From Agrocybe praecox (taxonomy: Eukaryota; Basidiomycota; Agaricomycetes; Agaricales; Agrocybaceae): DNA of 22,889 nucleotides. A program made the translations under genes and the position numbers. Below, in pieces: positions 1 to 9,724 of this stretch (within the stretch, counting starts at the first letter, position 1; every line of letters begins with the position of its first letter). The DNA lies in NCBI GenBank assembly GCA_964017145.1, contig CAXHKQ010000203.1:1-22889 (forward strand), in the 5' to 3' direction. The notes under the pieces were generated by a model. That model was not told the DNA's origin, did not search any database, and worked only from the letters and a program-made list of their open reading frames with translations.

Positions 1-56
1 GTCGGTGTGCGGCAATATTCGCCACTGACAGCAATCATGATCGGCTCAATTGTACA

Positions 57-78
57 ACAAATCGCGATAGCGATTTGT
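57..78. other. Perfect spacer palindrome (representative)
   Basis: Two 9 bp arms, ACAAATCGC and GCGATTTGT, surround a GATA loop. The repeat of it at 931-952 lies about 126-147 bp upstream of the 5S gene at 686-805. It is preserved in both array types although other spacer bases differ. It could be a protein-binding dyad or simply a hairpin. No function can be assigned. Confidence 0.6.
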
Positions 79-531
79 CAAAACATGTCAAATCCCATCG
101 CCAAACATTCCCATTCAGCACCAAACCACCCCCTTCACACCTGCCAATGCAACGCAACGTGCGAGTGACGAAAGATCACGCAAATGCAAATGCACTCCAC
201 GAACAACCGAACGGAATTCCGAGATTTCGACACACAGACGCCATCATCATACGCAAGACGCATTCTCGCACGGACGCCATCATTAAACATTTAACGAGCC
301 GCAACACGCACACACTGAACGCCTCGACGCACGTATACGTCCACAAATGCAGTGTGTGTGAAAGTGTGAAAATATAACGGCATCAATGGAATAACAATCA
401 CAGAGCTGCCGATCGACCAGCCGGCCAATAGCAACACGTCCGAGTAGCGTGCACGCAACCCTTCTGGCACTGTGCTTATTTATTTTGTCTGTTTTGTGTG
501 AAATCCGAGAACGCAGCATAGTTGTTTCTCC

Positions 532-554
532 GTCCATCGTTCATACCATGTTGA
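532..554 (+). pseudogene. Inverted fragment of the 5S gene 5' end inside the spacer (representative)
   Basis: The plus strand here matches the 5S gene from position -1 to 22 at 22 of 23 bases. The last 17 are an exact run (5S positions 6-22). The fragment is in the opposite orientation to the 5S genes. Recognisable identity stops about three bases past the retrotransposon nick site (5S 18/19). The same piece is in every spacer: in array B (for example 12392-12414) it matches 21 of 23. It has no internal control region, so it is not expected to be transcribed as 5S. Confidence 0.75.
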
Positions 555-670
555 GTTTAAACACCTCTAAACAAAGCGTGCGCTCGCTCGCACGATGCAT
601 GCACACAAAAACTACTAGCCAAATGCAATATTTTCGGTCAGCTTCTCGGACACGCGATTTCGTGCTAGCC

Positions 671-681
671 AAAAGTAAAAA
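671..681 (-). terminator. Pol III terminator of 5S gene (representative)
   Basis: Just past the 5S 3' end the minus strand reads a T5 run (677-681), then AC and a T4 run (671-674). A run of four or more T is the standard RNA polymerase III stop. The same site follows every 5S gene in both arrays, for example at 12524-12528 in array B. Confidence 0.85.
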
Positions 682-685
682 GTTA

Positions 686-805
686 GGACCAGCGTCACGC
701 GGTGTTCCCAAGCGGTCACCCATCTAAGTACTGACCGCGCCCAATGTTGCTTGACTTCAGTGATCGGACGAGAACTGGTATATTCAACATGGTATGAACG
801 CTGGA
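686..805 (-). rRNA. 5S rRNA: 5S ribosomal RNA, array A copy 1
   Basis: This is the 120 nt RNA of the large ribosomal subunit, transcribed by RNA polymerase III. It aligns without gaps to the Drosophila 5S sequence as I remember it. Long stretches around positions 31-47, 64-72, 74-87 and 89-110 are the same or nearly so. These cover the internal control region (A box, intermediate element, C box). Helix I is intact: positions 2-8 (CCAGCGT) pair with 111-117 (ACGCTGG). Helix II is intact: 16-21 (ATGTTG) pair with 57-62 (CAACAT). Both helices differ from the fly sequence but remain paired, which argues for a functional gene. A T5 terminator follows the 3' end, and a TATA-like motif lies about 30 bp upstream. 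The exact first and last base could shift by one. Confidence 0.95.
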
Positions 806-1559
806 CAAGAGACCTCAACAGTGCGCCCAACACCATATACTCGAACAACTTCTCAAACACTCTGCCCACAGGACGTCGGTGTGCGGCAATATTCGCCACT
901 GACAGCAATCATGATCGGCTCAATTGTACAACAAATCGCGATAGCGATTTGTCAAAACATGTCAAATCCCATCGCCAAACATTCCCATTCAGCACCAAAC
1001 CACCCCCTTCACACCTGCCAATGCAACGCAACGTGCGAGTGACGAAAGATCACGCAAATGCAAATGCACTCCACGAACAACCGAACGGAATTCCGAGATT
1101 TCGACACACAGACGCCATCATCATACGCAAGACGCATTCTCGCACGGACGCCATCATTAAACATTTAACGAGCCGCAACACGCACACACTGAACGCCTCG
1201 ACGCACGTATACGTCCACAAATGCAGTGTGTGTGAAAGTGTGAAAATATAACGGCATCAATGGAATAACAATCACAGAGCTGCCGATCGACCAGCCGGCC
1301 AATAGCAACACGTCCGAGTAGCGTGCACGCAACCCTTCTGGCACTGTGCTTATTTATTTTGTCTGTTTTGTGTGAAATCCGAGAACGCAGCATAGTTGTT
1401 TCTCCGTCCATCGTTCATACCATGTTGAGTTTAAACACCTCTAAACAAAGCGTGCGCTCGCTCGCACGATGCATGCACACAAAAACTACTAGCCAAATGC
1501 AATATTTTCGGTCAGCTTCTCGGACACGCGATTTCGTGCTAGCCAAAAGTAAAAAGTTA
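806..1559. other. 5S intergenic spacer, type A (representative)
   Basis: This 754 bp stretch separates two 5S genes. Going up from 806 it holds the TATA-like motif (834-839), the palindrome (931-952), a CA-rich middle, the inverted 5S fragment (1406-1428) and the terminator region (1545-1555). I see no tRNA, spliced leader or snRNA gene in it. Type A differs from type B by scattered substitutions and by about 14 extra bases close to the terminator of the next gene (around 1525-1540). Confidence 0.8.
834..839 (-). promoter_or_regulatory. TATA-like upstream element of 5S gene (representative)
   Basis: The minus strand reads TATATG at about -34 to -29 from the 5S start (805). Insect 5S genes are known to need upstream sequence near -30 as well as the internal control region, so this is a reasonable candidate. 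It is present in each unit of both arrays. In the unit abutting copy 1 of the retrotransposon, a 2 bp deletion near 11810-11813 brings it closer to the start. Its function is inferred from position alone. Confidence 0.5.
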
Positions 1560-1679
1560 GGACCAGCGTCACGCGGTGTTCCCAAGCGGTCACCCATCTA
1601 AGTACTGACCGCGCCCAATGTTGCTTGACTTCAGTGATCGGACGAGAACTGGTATATTCAACATGGTATGAACGCTGGA
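1560..1679 (-). rRNA. 5S rRNA: 5S ribosomal RNA, array A copy 2
   Basis: One period (874 bp) to the right of the copy at 686-805 and identical to it by eye, with the same flanking TATA-like motif and T5 terminator. Confidence 0.95.
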
Positions 1680-2433
1680 CAAGAGACCTCAACAGTGCGC
1701 CCAACACCATATACTCGAACAACTTCTCAAACACTCTGCCCACAGGACGTCGGTGTGCGGCAATATTCGCCACTGACAGCAATCATGATCGGCTCAATTG
1801 TACAACAAATCGCGATAGCGATTTGTCAAAACATGTCAAATCCCATCGCCAAACATTCCCATTCAGCACCAAACCACCCCCTTCACACCTGCCAATGCAA
1901 CGCAACGTGCGAGTGACGAAAGATCACGCAAATGCAAATGCACTCCACGAACAACCGAACGGAATTCCGAGATTTCGACACACAGACGCCATCATCATAC
2001 GCAAGACGCATTCTCGCACGGACGCCATCATTAAACATTTAACGAGCCGCAACACGCACACACTGAACGCCTCGACGCACGTATACGTCCACAAATGCAG
2101 TGTGTGTGAAAGTGTGAAAATATAACGGCATCAATGGAATAACAATCACAGAGCTGCCGATCGACCAGCCGGCCAATAGCAACACGTCCGAGTAGCGTGC
2201 ACGCAACCCTTCTGGCACTGTGCTTATTTATTTTGTCTGTTTTGTGTGAAATCCGAGAACGCAGCATAGTTGTTTCTCCGTCCATCGTTCATACCATGTT
2301 GAGTTTAAACACCTCTAAACAAAGCGTGCGCTCGCTCGCACGATGCATGCACACAAAAACTACTAGCCAAATGCAATATTTTCGGTCAGCTTCTCGGACA
2401 CGCGATTTCGTGCTAGCCAAAAGTAAAAAGTTA

Positions 2434-2553
2434 GGACCAGCGTCACGCGGTGTTCCCAAGCGGTCACCCATCTAAGTACTGACCGCGCCCAATGTTGCTT
2501 GACTTCAGTGATCGGACGAGAACTGGTATATTCAACATGGTATGAACGCTGGA
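2434..2553 (-). rRNA. 5S rRNA: 5S ribosomal RNA, array A copy 3
   Basis: Third intact gene of array A. No base difference from the first copy was seen in gene or spacer. Confidence 0.95.
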
Positions 2554-3307
2554 CAAGAGACCTCAACAGTGCGCCCAACACCATATACTCGAACAACTTC
2601 TCAAACACTCTGCCCACAGGACGTCGGTGTGCGGCAATATTCGCCACTGACAGCAATCATGATCGGCTCAATTGTACAACAAATCGCGATAGCGATTTGT
2701 CAAAACATGTCAAATCCCATCGCCAAACATTCCCATTCAGCACCAAACCACCCCCTTCACACCTGCCAATGCAACGCAACGTGCGAGTGACGAAAGATCA
2801 CGCAAATGCAAATGCACTCCACGAACAACCGAACGGAATTCCGAGATTTCGACACACAGACGCCATCATCATACGCAAGACGCATTCTCGCACGGACGCC
2901 ATCATTAAACATTTAACGAGCCGCAACACGCACACACTGAACGCCTCGACGCACGTATACGTCCACAAATGCAGTGTGTGTGAAAGTGTGAAAATATAAC
3001 GGCATCAATGGAATAACAATCACAGAGCTGCCGATCGACCAGCCGGCCAATAGCAACACGTCCGAGTAGCGTGCACGCAACCCTTCTGGCACTGTGCTTA
3101 TTTATTTTGTCTGTTTTGTGTGAAATCCGAGAACGCAGCATAGTTGTTTCTCCGTCCATCGTTCATACCATGTTGAGTTTAAACACCTCTAAACAAAGCG
3201 TGCGCTCGCTCGCACGATGCATGCACACAAAAACTACTAGCCAAATGCAATATTTTCGGTCAGCTTCTCGGACACGCGATTTCGTGCTAGCCAAAAGTAA
3301 AAAGTTA

Positions 3308-3427
3308 GGACCAGCGTCACGCGGTGTTCCCAAGCGGTCACCCATCTAAGTACTGACCGCGCCCAATGTTGCTTGACTTCAGTGATCGGACGAGAACTGG
3401 TATATTCAACATGGTATGAACGCTGGA
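3308..3427 (-). rRNA. 5S rRNA: 5S ribosomal RNA, array A copy 4
   Basis: Fourth intact gene of array A, identical by eye to its neighbours on both sides. Confidence 0.95.
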
Positions 3428-4181
3428 CAAGAGACCTCAACAGTGCGCCCAACACCATATACTCGAACAACTTCTCAAACACTCTGCCCACAGGACGTCG
3501 GTGTGCGGCAATATTCGCCACTGACAGCAATCATGATCGGCTCAATTGTACAACAAATCGCGATAGCGATTTGTCAAAACATGTCAAATCCCATCGCCAA
3601 ACATTCCCATTCAGCACCAAACCACCCCCTTCACACCTGCCAATGCAACGCAACGTGCGAGTGACGAAAGATCACGCAAATGCAAATGCACTCCACGAAC
3701 AACCGAACGGAATTCCGAGATTTCGACACACAGACGCCATCATCATACGCAAGACGCATTCTCGCACGGACGCCATCATTAAACATTTAACGAGCCGCAA
3801 CACGCACACACTGAACGCCTCGACGCACGTATACGTCCACAAATGCAGTGTGTGTGAAAGTGTGAAAATATAACGGCATCAATGGAATAACAATCACAGA
3901 GCTGCCGATCGACCAGCCGGCCAATAGCAACACGTCCGAGTAGCGTGCACGCAACCCTTCTGGCACTGTGCTTATTTATTTTGTCTGTTTTGTGTGAAAT
4001 CCGAGAACGCAGCATAGTTGTTTCTCCGTCCATCGTTCATACCATGTTGAGTTTAAACACCTCTAAACAAAGCGTGCGCTCGCTCGCACGATGCATGCAC
4101 ACAAAAACTACTAGCCAAATGCAATATTTTCGGTCAGCTTCTCGGACACGCGATTTCGTGCTAGCCAAAAGTAAAAAGTTA

Positions 4182-4301
4182 GGACCAGCGTCACGCGGTG
4201 TTCCCAAGCGGTCACCCATCTAAGTACTGACCGCGCCCAATGTTGCTTGACTTCAGTGATCGGACGAGAACTGGTATATTCAACATGGTATGAACGCTGG
4301 A
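4182..4301 (-). rRNA. 5S rRNA: 5S ribosomal RNA, array A copy 5
   Basis: Fifth intact gene of array A, identical by eye to its neighbours on both sides. Confidence 0.95.
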
Positions 4302-5055
4302 CAAGAGACCTCAACAGTGCGCCCAACACCATATACTCGAACAACTTCTCAAACACTCTGCCCACAGGACGTCGGTGTGCGGCAATATTCGCCACTGACA
4401 GCAATCATGATCGGCTCAATTGTACAACAAATCGCGATAGCGATTTGTCAAAACATGTCAAATCCCATCGCCAAACATTCCCATTCAGCACCAAACCACC
4501 CCCTTCACACCTGCCAATGCAACGCAACGTGCGAGTGACGAAAGATCACGCAAATGCAAATGCACTCCACGAACAACCGAACGGAATTCCGAGATTTCGA
4601 CACACAGACGCCATCATCATACGCAAGACGCATTCTCGCACGGACGCCATCATTAAACATTTAACGAGCCGCAACACGCACACACTGAACGCCTCGACGC
4701 ACGTATACGTCCACAAATGCAGTGTGTGTGAAAGTGTGAAAATATAACGGCATCAATGGAATAACAATCACAGAGCTGCCGATCGACCAGCCGGCCAATA
4801 GCAACACGTCCGAGTAGCGTGCACGCAACCCTTCTGGCACTGTGCTTATTTATTTTGTCTGTTTTGTGTGAAATCCGAGAACGCAGCATAGTTGTTTCTC
4901 CGTCCATCGTTCATACCATGTTGAGTTTAAACACCTCTAAACAAAGCGTGCGCTCGCTCGCACGATGCATGCACACAAAAACTACTAGCCAAATGCAATA
5001 TTTTCGGTCAGCTTCTCGGACACGCGATTTCGTGCTAGCCAAAAGTAAAAAGTTA

Positions 5056-5175
5056 GGACCAGCGTCACGCGGTGTTCCCAAGCGGTCACCCATCTAAGTA
5101 CTGACCGCGCCCAATGTTGCTTGACTTCAGTGATCGGACGAGAACTGGTATATTCAACATGGTATGAACGCTGGA
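5056..5175 (-). rRNA. 5S rRNA: 5S ribosomal RNA, array A copy 6
   Basis: Last intact gene of array A. The next gene to the left in plus coordinates is also intact. The next to the right (5930-6031) is broken by the retrotransposon. Confidence 0.95.
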
Positions 5176-5929
5176 CAAGAGACCTCAACAGTGCGCCCAA
5201 CACCATATACTCGAACAACTTCTCAAACACTCTGCCCACAGGACGTCGGTGTGCGGCAATATTCGCCACTGACAGCAATCATGATCGGCTCAATTGTACA
5301 ACAAATCGCGATAGCGATTTGTCAAAACATGTCAAATCCCATCGCCAAACATTCCCATTCAGCACCAAACCACCCCCTTCACACCTGCCAATGCAACGCA
5401 ACGTGCGAGTGACGAAAGATCACGCAAATGCAAATGCACTCCACGAACAACCGAACGGAATTCCGAGATTTCGACACACAGACGCCATCATCATACGCAA
5501 GACGCATTCTCGCACGGACGCCATCATTAAACATTTAACGAGCCGCAACACGCACACACTGAACGCCTCGACGCACGTATACGTCCACAAATGCAGTGTG
5601 TGTGAAAGTGTGAAAATATAACGGCATCAATGGAATAACAATCACAGAGCTGCCGATCGACCAGCCGGCCAATAGCAACACGTCCGAGTAGCGTGCACGC
5701 AACCCTTCTGGCACTGTGCTTATTTATTTTGTCTGTTTTGTGTGAAATCCGAGAACGCAGCATAGTTGTTTCTCCGTCCATCGTTCATACCATGTTGAGT
5801 TTAAACACCTCTAAACAAAGCGTGCGCTCGCTCGCACGATGCATGCACACAAAAACTACTAGCCAAATGCAATATTTTCGGTCAGCTTCTCGGACACGCG
5901 ATTTCGTGCTAGCCAAAAGTAAAAAGTTA

Positions 5930-6031
5930 GGACCAGCGTCACGCGGTGTTCCCAAGCGGTCACCCATCTAAGTACTGACCGCGCCCAATGTTGCTTGACT
6001 TCAGTGATCGGACGAGAACTGGTATATTCAA
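5930..6031 (-). pseudogene. 5S gene 3' fragment (positions 19-120), 3' flank of retrotransposon copy 1
   Basis: This is the 3' part of the 5S gene left on the downstream side of the element. It begins at 5S position 19 and keeps the whole internal control region and terminator, but it has lost positions 1-18 and the normal upstream promoter. The sequence left of it is of array A type. Any Pol III transcript would start in the retrotransposon tail. Its first 14 bases (6018-6031) are one side of the target site duplication. Confidence 0.9.
6018..6031. repeat. Target site duplication, 3' side of copy 1
   Basis: On the minus strand this is TTGAATATACCAGT, 5S positions 19-32. It is repeated at 11763-11776 on the other side of the element. 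The limits are uncertain by one or two bases because element ends can match the target by chance. Confidence 0.85.
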
Positions 6032-6460
6032 TTTAATTTTAAAAAGCGTTTATTTAAAGCCACATTCAGATTTGTACATATTCAACACTACAAAATAAAC
6101 AAAAATAGTGAACGGTGTGTATGTGTGTGGATTATACAACATAGACCATTCGGTCATTACAGTATATACGAGTGTGTTGTTAATAAATTAGATTTTGCAA
6201 TGAAACATACTGATATTTACATGAAAACTATTGGACAGGAAAAAGGCTAAAACCCGTCGATCAATGTATAAAAAAAGGAGCAGCTAGAGTACTCTAAAAC
6301 AGTGAACATTGAATAAATATAAATATATACATTATCACAAACATTTCATCTTCTCGCCATGTCGGGGTGTAGATGTCTCCGCTGCTGGTGCTCTCTCCGG
6401 ATGCAGTCCACATCCCGAGTGCACCCCGGAGGCACCTTTTTTCCGTCGATGTGGTCAGCG
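6032..6460 (-). other. 3' UTR and tail of copy 1
   Basis: About 429 nt follow the ORF2 stop. The part next to ORF2 has moderate GC and the rest is AT-rich. A polyadenylation signal AATAAA lies at 6049-6054. The element ends about 17 nt later in a short TTTTTAAAATTAAA tail instead of a long poly(A). Open frames that run past the ORF2 stop in other phases differ between the two copies through a 1 bp indel, so I do not treat them as coding. Confidence 0.8.
6049..6054 (-). promoter_or_regulatory. Polyadenylation signal AATAAA, copy 1
   Basis: AATAAA on the minus strand about 17 nt before the junction with the 5S gene, at the usual distance for 3' end formation. It is conserved in copy 2 at 20394-20399. 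Confidence 0.65.
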
Positions 6461-9400
6461 TCACTTCCACCAATAGCGCTCGGCCAGTATCCGTAGATCC
6501 GGAACGTCGCAAGGTGGAATCGCTGTCTCGAACATAATTCGGTCCGGATCTGCGGTGGCGCAGCTCTGCACTGCCTCGTACTCAAGTCTGGCCCTCGGCT
6601 GGACTCGCCGGACGTGGTACAATACCGGGATGCCGTCCGCATCCTGGATGTACCCAGCCGAGTCCAGATAAACGAATGCCTCGGGCGGAATGTAGCCCGA
6701 GGCCACGCATCTTCGCATGTACGCGTCCGACGCGCTGGCCACCAGATGCGCCACGGACGCGTTCGGCACCGCCTCCAGACGAGCATTGTGGTCGCGGGTG
6801 AGCTTCACCAGGTGATTGTCGATGCGTGGGATGTTGATGCGATCGTATATCACCTGGTTACTGTGGTTGCGTCTGTAGCCGCTCGTCACCGAATGCGTCC
6901 CGATGGCCGCGCAGCAGCGGAAGCACCTCCGCTCGAACCGCCGGTACTCCTCCATGACGGACGTGTCCACGTTCAGCAGCCACACCGGACACGCGTACGT
7001 CAGCATTGGCCGCAGCAGCGCCCTGTAGCACGCGGCCTTCACCTTGGTGTTCACGAAGCGCGAATAAAAAATACCGCGCAGCGTGAAGAAGGCCCGCCTC
7101 GCCTTGAACATCTGGCTCCGACAGTGCTCGTTGAACGAGCCGTTGTTGCGCAGCCGCACGCCCAGATACGTCACCGCCAGTGACTGCTCCAACCGTTGAC
7201 CGCCCACCTCGACAGCAAACCGCTTCCAATGGCGCTCGAAATCCGCCGGTCCGGCGCGCGTCGGCGCTCGGAACAAAATGGCCTCGCACTTGCCCGGATT
7301 CAGCCGCTGCTTCCATCTCGTGAAGTACGCGCTCACCGTGTCCACCAATCGCTGCACCTGCGCACTGATGTCGACGGCTCGCGTGCCGCTCGAGTAGACG
7401 ATCAGGTCGTCCGCGTATCCGATGATCGCGTTGCCGGGCTGCGCGAAGATCTCGGCGCCGAGTAGCTCGGCGGTGTAGATGGCGAACAGCGTGGGCGCCA
7501 GCACCGTGCCCTGCTGCAGGCCGTCGGCGATCACGAACTCTGCGTCCGTCGAGCGGGCGCCGGCGGCCACGGCGAACCGCTTGCCGTACAGCATGCTGCA
7601 CAGCATCTGCGTGATGTGCGCCGGAAATGCGTACCGCATCAGCTTGGCGATTAGGCCGTCCAGCCAGACGGTGTCGAACGCCTTCTCGGTGTCGATGAGG
7701 CAGGCGCCCACGCCTCGTCGCGCGTTCTTGTGCCAGCAGACATCCGACAGCAGCTTGGCCACCGCGTGCACCGTCGAGTGGCCTCGCCGGAATCCGAACT
7801 GGGCGTCGGGCAGAATATGGCGTTCGTCGGTGTGCTCGTTCAGTTGGCGCTGCACGATGCGCTCAAGCAGTTTGCTGATATTCGGCAACAGCGTAATTGG
7901 CCGATAGCTGGTTGGTGCGGCCGGATCCTTGCCCTTCTTCAGCAGCGGGAACACACAGCCGGTTTTCCATGCCACTGGGAAATAGCCGTTGTTGATGCAG
8001 TGATTCAGCAGCACGCTGTATTCTTTGGCCAGAAAACGAGGCATGTGCCGAATCACTGCATTTGGAATGCCGTCCGTGCCGCTCGACTTCTTGCTGTTCG
8101 TCGCCCTGCACATTGCCGAGACTTCGTGCGCTGTCGTGAACCGCCTGTCGACGGTCTGCCTATTCGCCGGCTGCTCCGACGAGAATGTGGCCAGCGGCTG
8201 CGCTGCGCTGTTGCCGACGAATCGCTGGCGTTCGGCCTCGATCTCCCTCTCGAACTCGGGCGTGCCAAGCCCGCGGTTCTGCACGTTGACGGCGGCAAAC
8301 TGGTGGCCCAGCACTCGCAGCATGGCGTCTGCATCGTGCACGATGATGTCGCCGGAGGTGGGCGATGTGCTGTGCTGCTGCGCCGAGAGGCCCAGCTCGC
8401 GGATCGCGGTCGATGCTGCTGGCAGATGTAGTGGCTGCAGTTCGGCGTGCGACTTCGGGCGGAAGATGCGGTTGATGGTCGGCAACATTGTTTTAGCGTC
8501 GTGCGGCGATATCCTGCTGAACACGTTTTGCCAGTGCGTGTTCACCGATATTCGGTAGCTATCTTTCAGCATCTTCTGCAGATGCACCAGGTCGATCTTC
8601 AGGCGCCGCATCTCCGCCTGCGCCGTGCGATGGGGCGGTCCACGCTTGGCGTCAAAAATCTGCTGCAGCACCTGGTTCTTGCGCCTCTTCAGAACCCTTA
8701 TCTGCCACGTGCTGAATCTGCTGCTGCTGTCCGCCTGCCGTGTGCGCCGCACGGTGCGCTCGATGGTCTCCGTCACCGCCTCCTGCAGTCTGCTCACACA
8801 CACGTCGATCTCTGCATTGGTCAGGTTGCGATCGGCCGGCACCACATCGGCTCCTCGCTCCGGTCGGCGTTCGTTGACGGCACTGTATAGACGCGCATTG
8901 AAGACGCCCCAGTCGACGGTCTCGTAGCGCAATCGTCCGACATGTCGGCCAACCACAAAGCCGTTGGTGTCGTCCTCCAGACTCACCATCATCTGGATCG
9001 CCTCATGATCTCCGTCGTATGGCAGCAGCAGCAGTCCGTGCTCGTCGTGGTTGTTGCTGACGGAGGCTGGCACCGTGTTGGCGAAGCGGATGCGAGCGTC
9101 CGCGATTGCGATGTCGAGGTATGACTGGCCGCGCTCGAACGTCGGCAGGCTCGAGTGATACAGCTGGCTGCGGAACTGCATCTCGTGGTCCTGCAGCCAC
9201 GCGTGTATCGCATTCCCGCGAGAATTGTTCACCGGATTGCGCCAGCTCCGGTGTTTCGCGTTCAGGTCGCCTGCCATCACATACATATTGCTCACATCGT
9301 CGAGCCGCAGAATCCGAAAAATCTGATCGAAGTCGGCGATGAACTGCGACGACTCGGTAGTGCTGCCATACACCGAGATGATGTACAACGCTTTGTCGCC

Positions 9401-9724
9401 GGCCAGCCGCACCTTCAGCACCGTCGTCTCCAGGAACGTCTGCGCCGGCAGCTTTATGTGCTCGAAGCAGAAGCGATTGGCGATTATAATGCCTGTGCCG
9501 CCATTAGGTCGAGTTGTGGTGGCAGCGGCGCGTGTGCGGTCATTGCGGACGAACTTGTAGCCGGCGAACGAGACGTGGCACTGCACAGTCAGCTTCGTCT
9601 CACTGACGAGGAGTATGTCCGGCTGGTGTGTGCGCAGGAAGTCGGCCAGCGCGTCGCGGCGCTGGATGCTGAACAGCGAGTTCGCGTTCAGCGCTATGAT
9701 TTTCGTCGGCGCGGTCTCGGGCAT
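6461..9724 (-). CDS. ORF2: APE endonuclease and reverse transcriptase
   Basis: 1087 codons from an ATG at 9724 to TGA at 6461. Residues 1-245 form an APE-type endonuclease: N13 (LNAN), E42 (SETK), Y119 (VYG), D153 and N155 (GDLNAKH), and a GDH motif with D239 and H240 in place of the usual SDH. Residues about 580-860 are the reverse transcriptase: SYRPI near 606-610, FGFRRGHS at 643-650, motif A with D678, QQGTVLAP at 737-744, catalytic YADD at 770-773, and YLGV at 853-856. The tail to 1087 has no RNase H and no clear CCHC finger. The protein would nick the 5S gene and copy the element RNA there by target-primed reverse transcription. The length fits Jockey and R1 families. The frame is unbroken and all catalytic residues I can place are present. 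Its start overlaps the ORF1 stop by one base. Confidence 0.95.
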   Translation of the reverse strand: MPETAPTKIIALNANSLFSIQRRDALADFLRTHQPDILLVSETKLTVQCHVSFAGYKFVRNDRTRAAATTTRPNGGTGIIIANRFCFEHIKLPAQTFLETTVLKVRLAGDKALYIISVYGSTTESSQFIADFDQIFRILRLDDVSNMYVMAGDLNAKHRSWRNPVNNSRGNAIHAWLQDHEMQFRSQLYHSSLPTFERGQSYLDIAIADARIRFANTVPASVSNNHDEHGLLLLPYDGDHEAIQMMVSLEDDTNGFVVGRHVGRLRYETVDWGVFNARLYSAVNERRPERGADVVPADRNLTNAEIDVCVSRLQEAVTETIERTVRRTRQADSSSRFSTWQIRVLKRRKNQVLQQIFDAKRGPPHRTAQAEMRRLKIDLVHLQKMLKDSYRISVNTHWQNVFSRISPHDAKTMLPTINRIFRPKSHAELQPLHLPAASTAIRELGLSAQQHSTSPTSGDIIVHDADAMLRVLGHQFAAVNVQNRGLGTPEFEREIEAERQRFVGNSAAQPLATFSSEQPANRQTVDRRFTTAHEVSAMCRATNSKKSSGTDGIPNAVIRHMPRFLAKEYSVLLNHCINNGYFPVAWKTGCVFPLLKKGKDPAAPTSYRPITLLPNISKLLERIVQRQLNEHTDERHILPDAQFGFRRGHSTVHAVAKLLSDVCWHKNARRGVGACLIDTEKAFDTVWLDGLIAKLMRYAFPAHITQMLCSMLYGKRFAVAAGARSTDAEFVIADGLQQGTVLAPTLFAIYTAELLGAEIFAQPGNAIIGYADDLIVYSSGTRAVDISAQVQRLVDTVSAYFTRWKQRLNPGKCEAILFRAPTRAGPADFERHWKRFAVEVGGQRLEQSLAVTYLGVRLRNNGSFNEHCRSQMFKARRAFFTLRGIFYSRFVNTKVKAACYRALLRPMLTYACPVWLLNVDTSVMEEYRRFERRCFRCCAAIGTHSVTSGYRRNHSNQVIYDRINIPRIDNHLVKLTRDHNARLEAVPNASVAHLVASASDAYMRRCVASGYIPPEAFVYLDSAGYIQDADGIPVLYHVRRVQPRARLEYEAVQSCATADPDRIMFETAIPPCDVPDLRILAERYWWK

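Larger units (their letters stand above)
1..6031 (-). repeat. 5S rDNA tandem array A (874 bp units)
   Basis: Head-to-tail repeats with an exact period of 874 bp: the sequence at position 1 recurs at 875, 1749 and so on. Each unit has one 120 bp 5S gene on the minus strand and a 754 bp non-transcribed spacer. The array holds six intact genes and a seventh cut by the retrotransposon at 6031. The units look identical by eye. Positions 1-685 are the partial first spacer. The spacer has short open frames on both strands, but these recur only because the unit recurs. They match nothing I recognise and are best read as noncoding. Perfect identity could reflect recent amplification or concerted evolution, or an assembly that copied one unit. 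Confidence 0.95.

Noticed and set aside
615..908. 97-112 codon minus-strand open frame spanning the 5S gene
   Set aside because: It reads straight through the 5S rRNA sequence. The conserved residues are simply translated rRNA.
751..1251. Recurring 166-207 codon plus-strand open frame in each array unit
   Set aside because: It overlaps the 5S gene on the opposite strand and runs through the spacer. It recurs only because the unit repeats, has no recognisable domain, and its composition follows the CA-rich spacer.
806..1559. Possible linked spliced leader, snRNA or tRNA gene in the spacer
   Set aside because: 5S units carry such genes in some animals, but I found no B box, Sm site with flanking stems, or splice donor leader that would support one.
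1..6031. CRISPR-like or satellite-only interpretation of the tandem repeats
   Set aside because: The units are 874 bp, contain a clear 5S gene with terminator, and have no short repeat/unique spacer pattern.
6346..6786. Alternative-frame ORF crossing the ORF2 stop, with a Cys/His-rich end
   Set aside because: The frame differs between the two copies after a 1 bp indel near 6372 and 20710, and most of it overlaps ORF2 in another phase. The Cys/His spacing does not fit a known finger.
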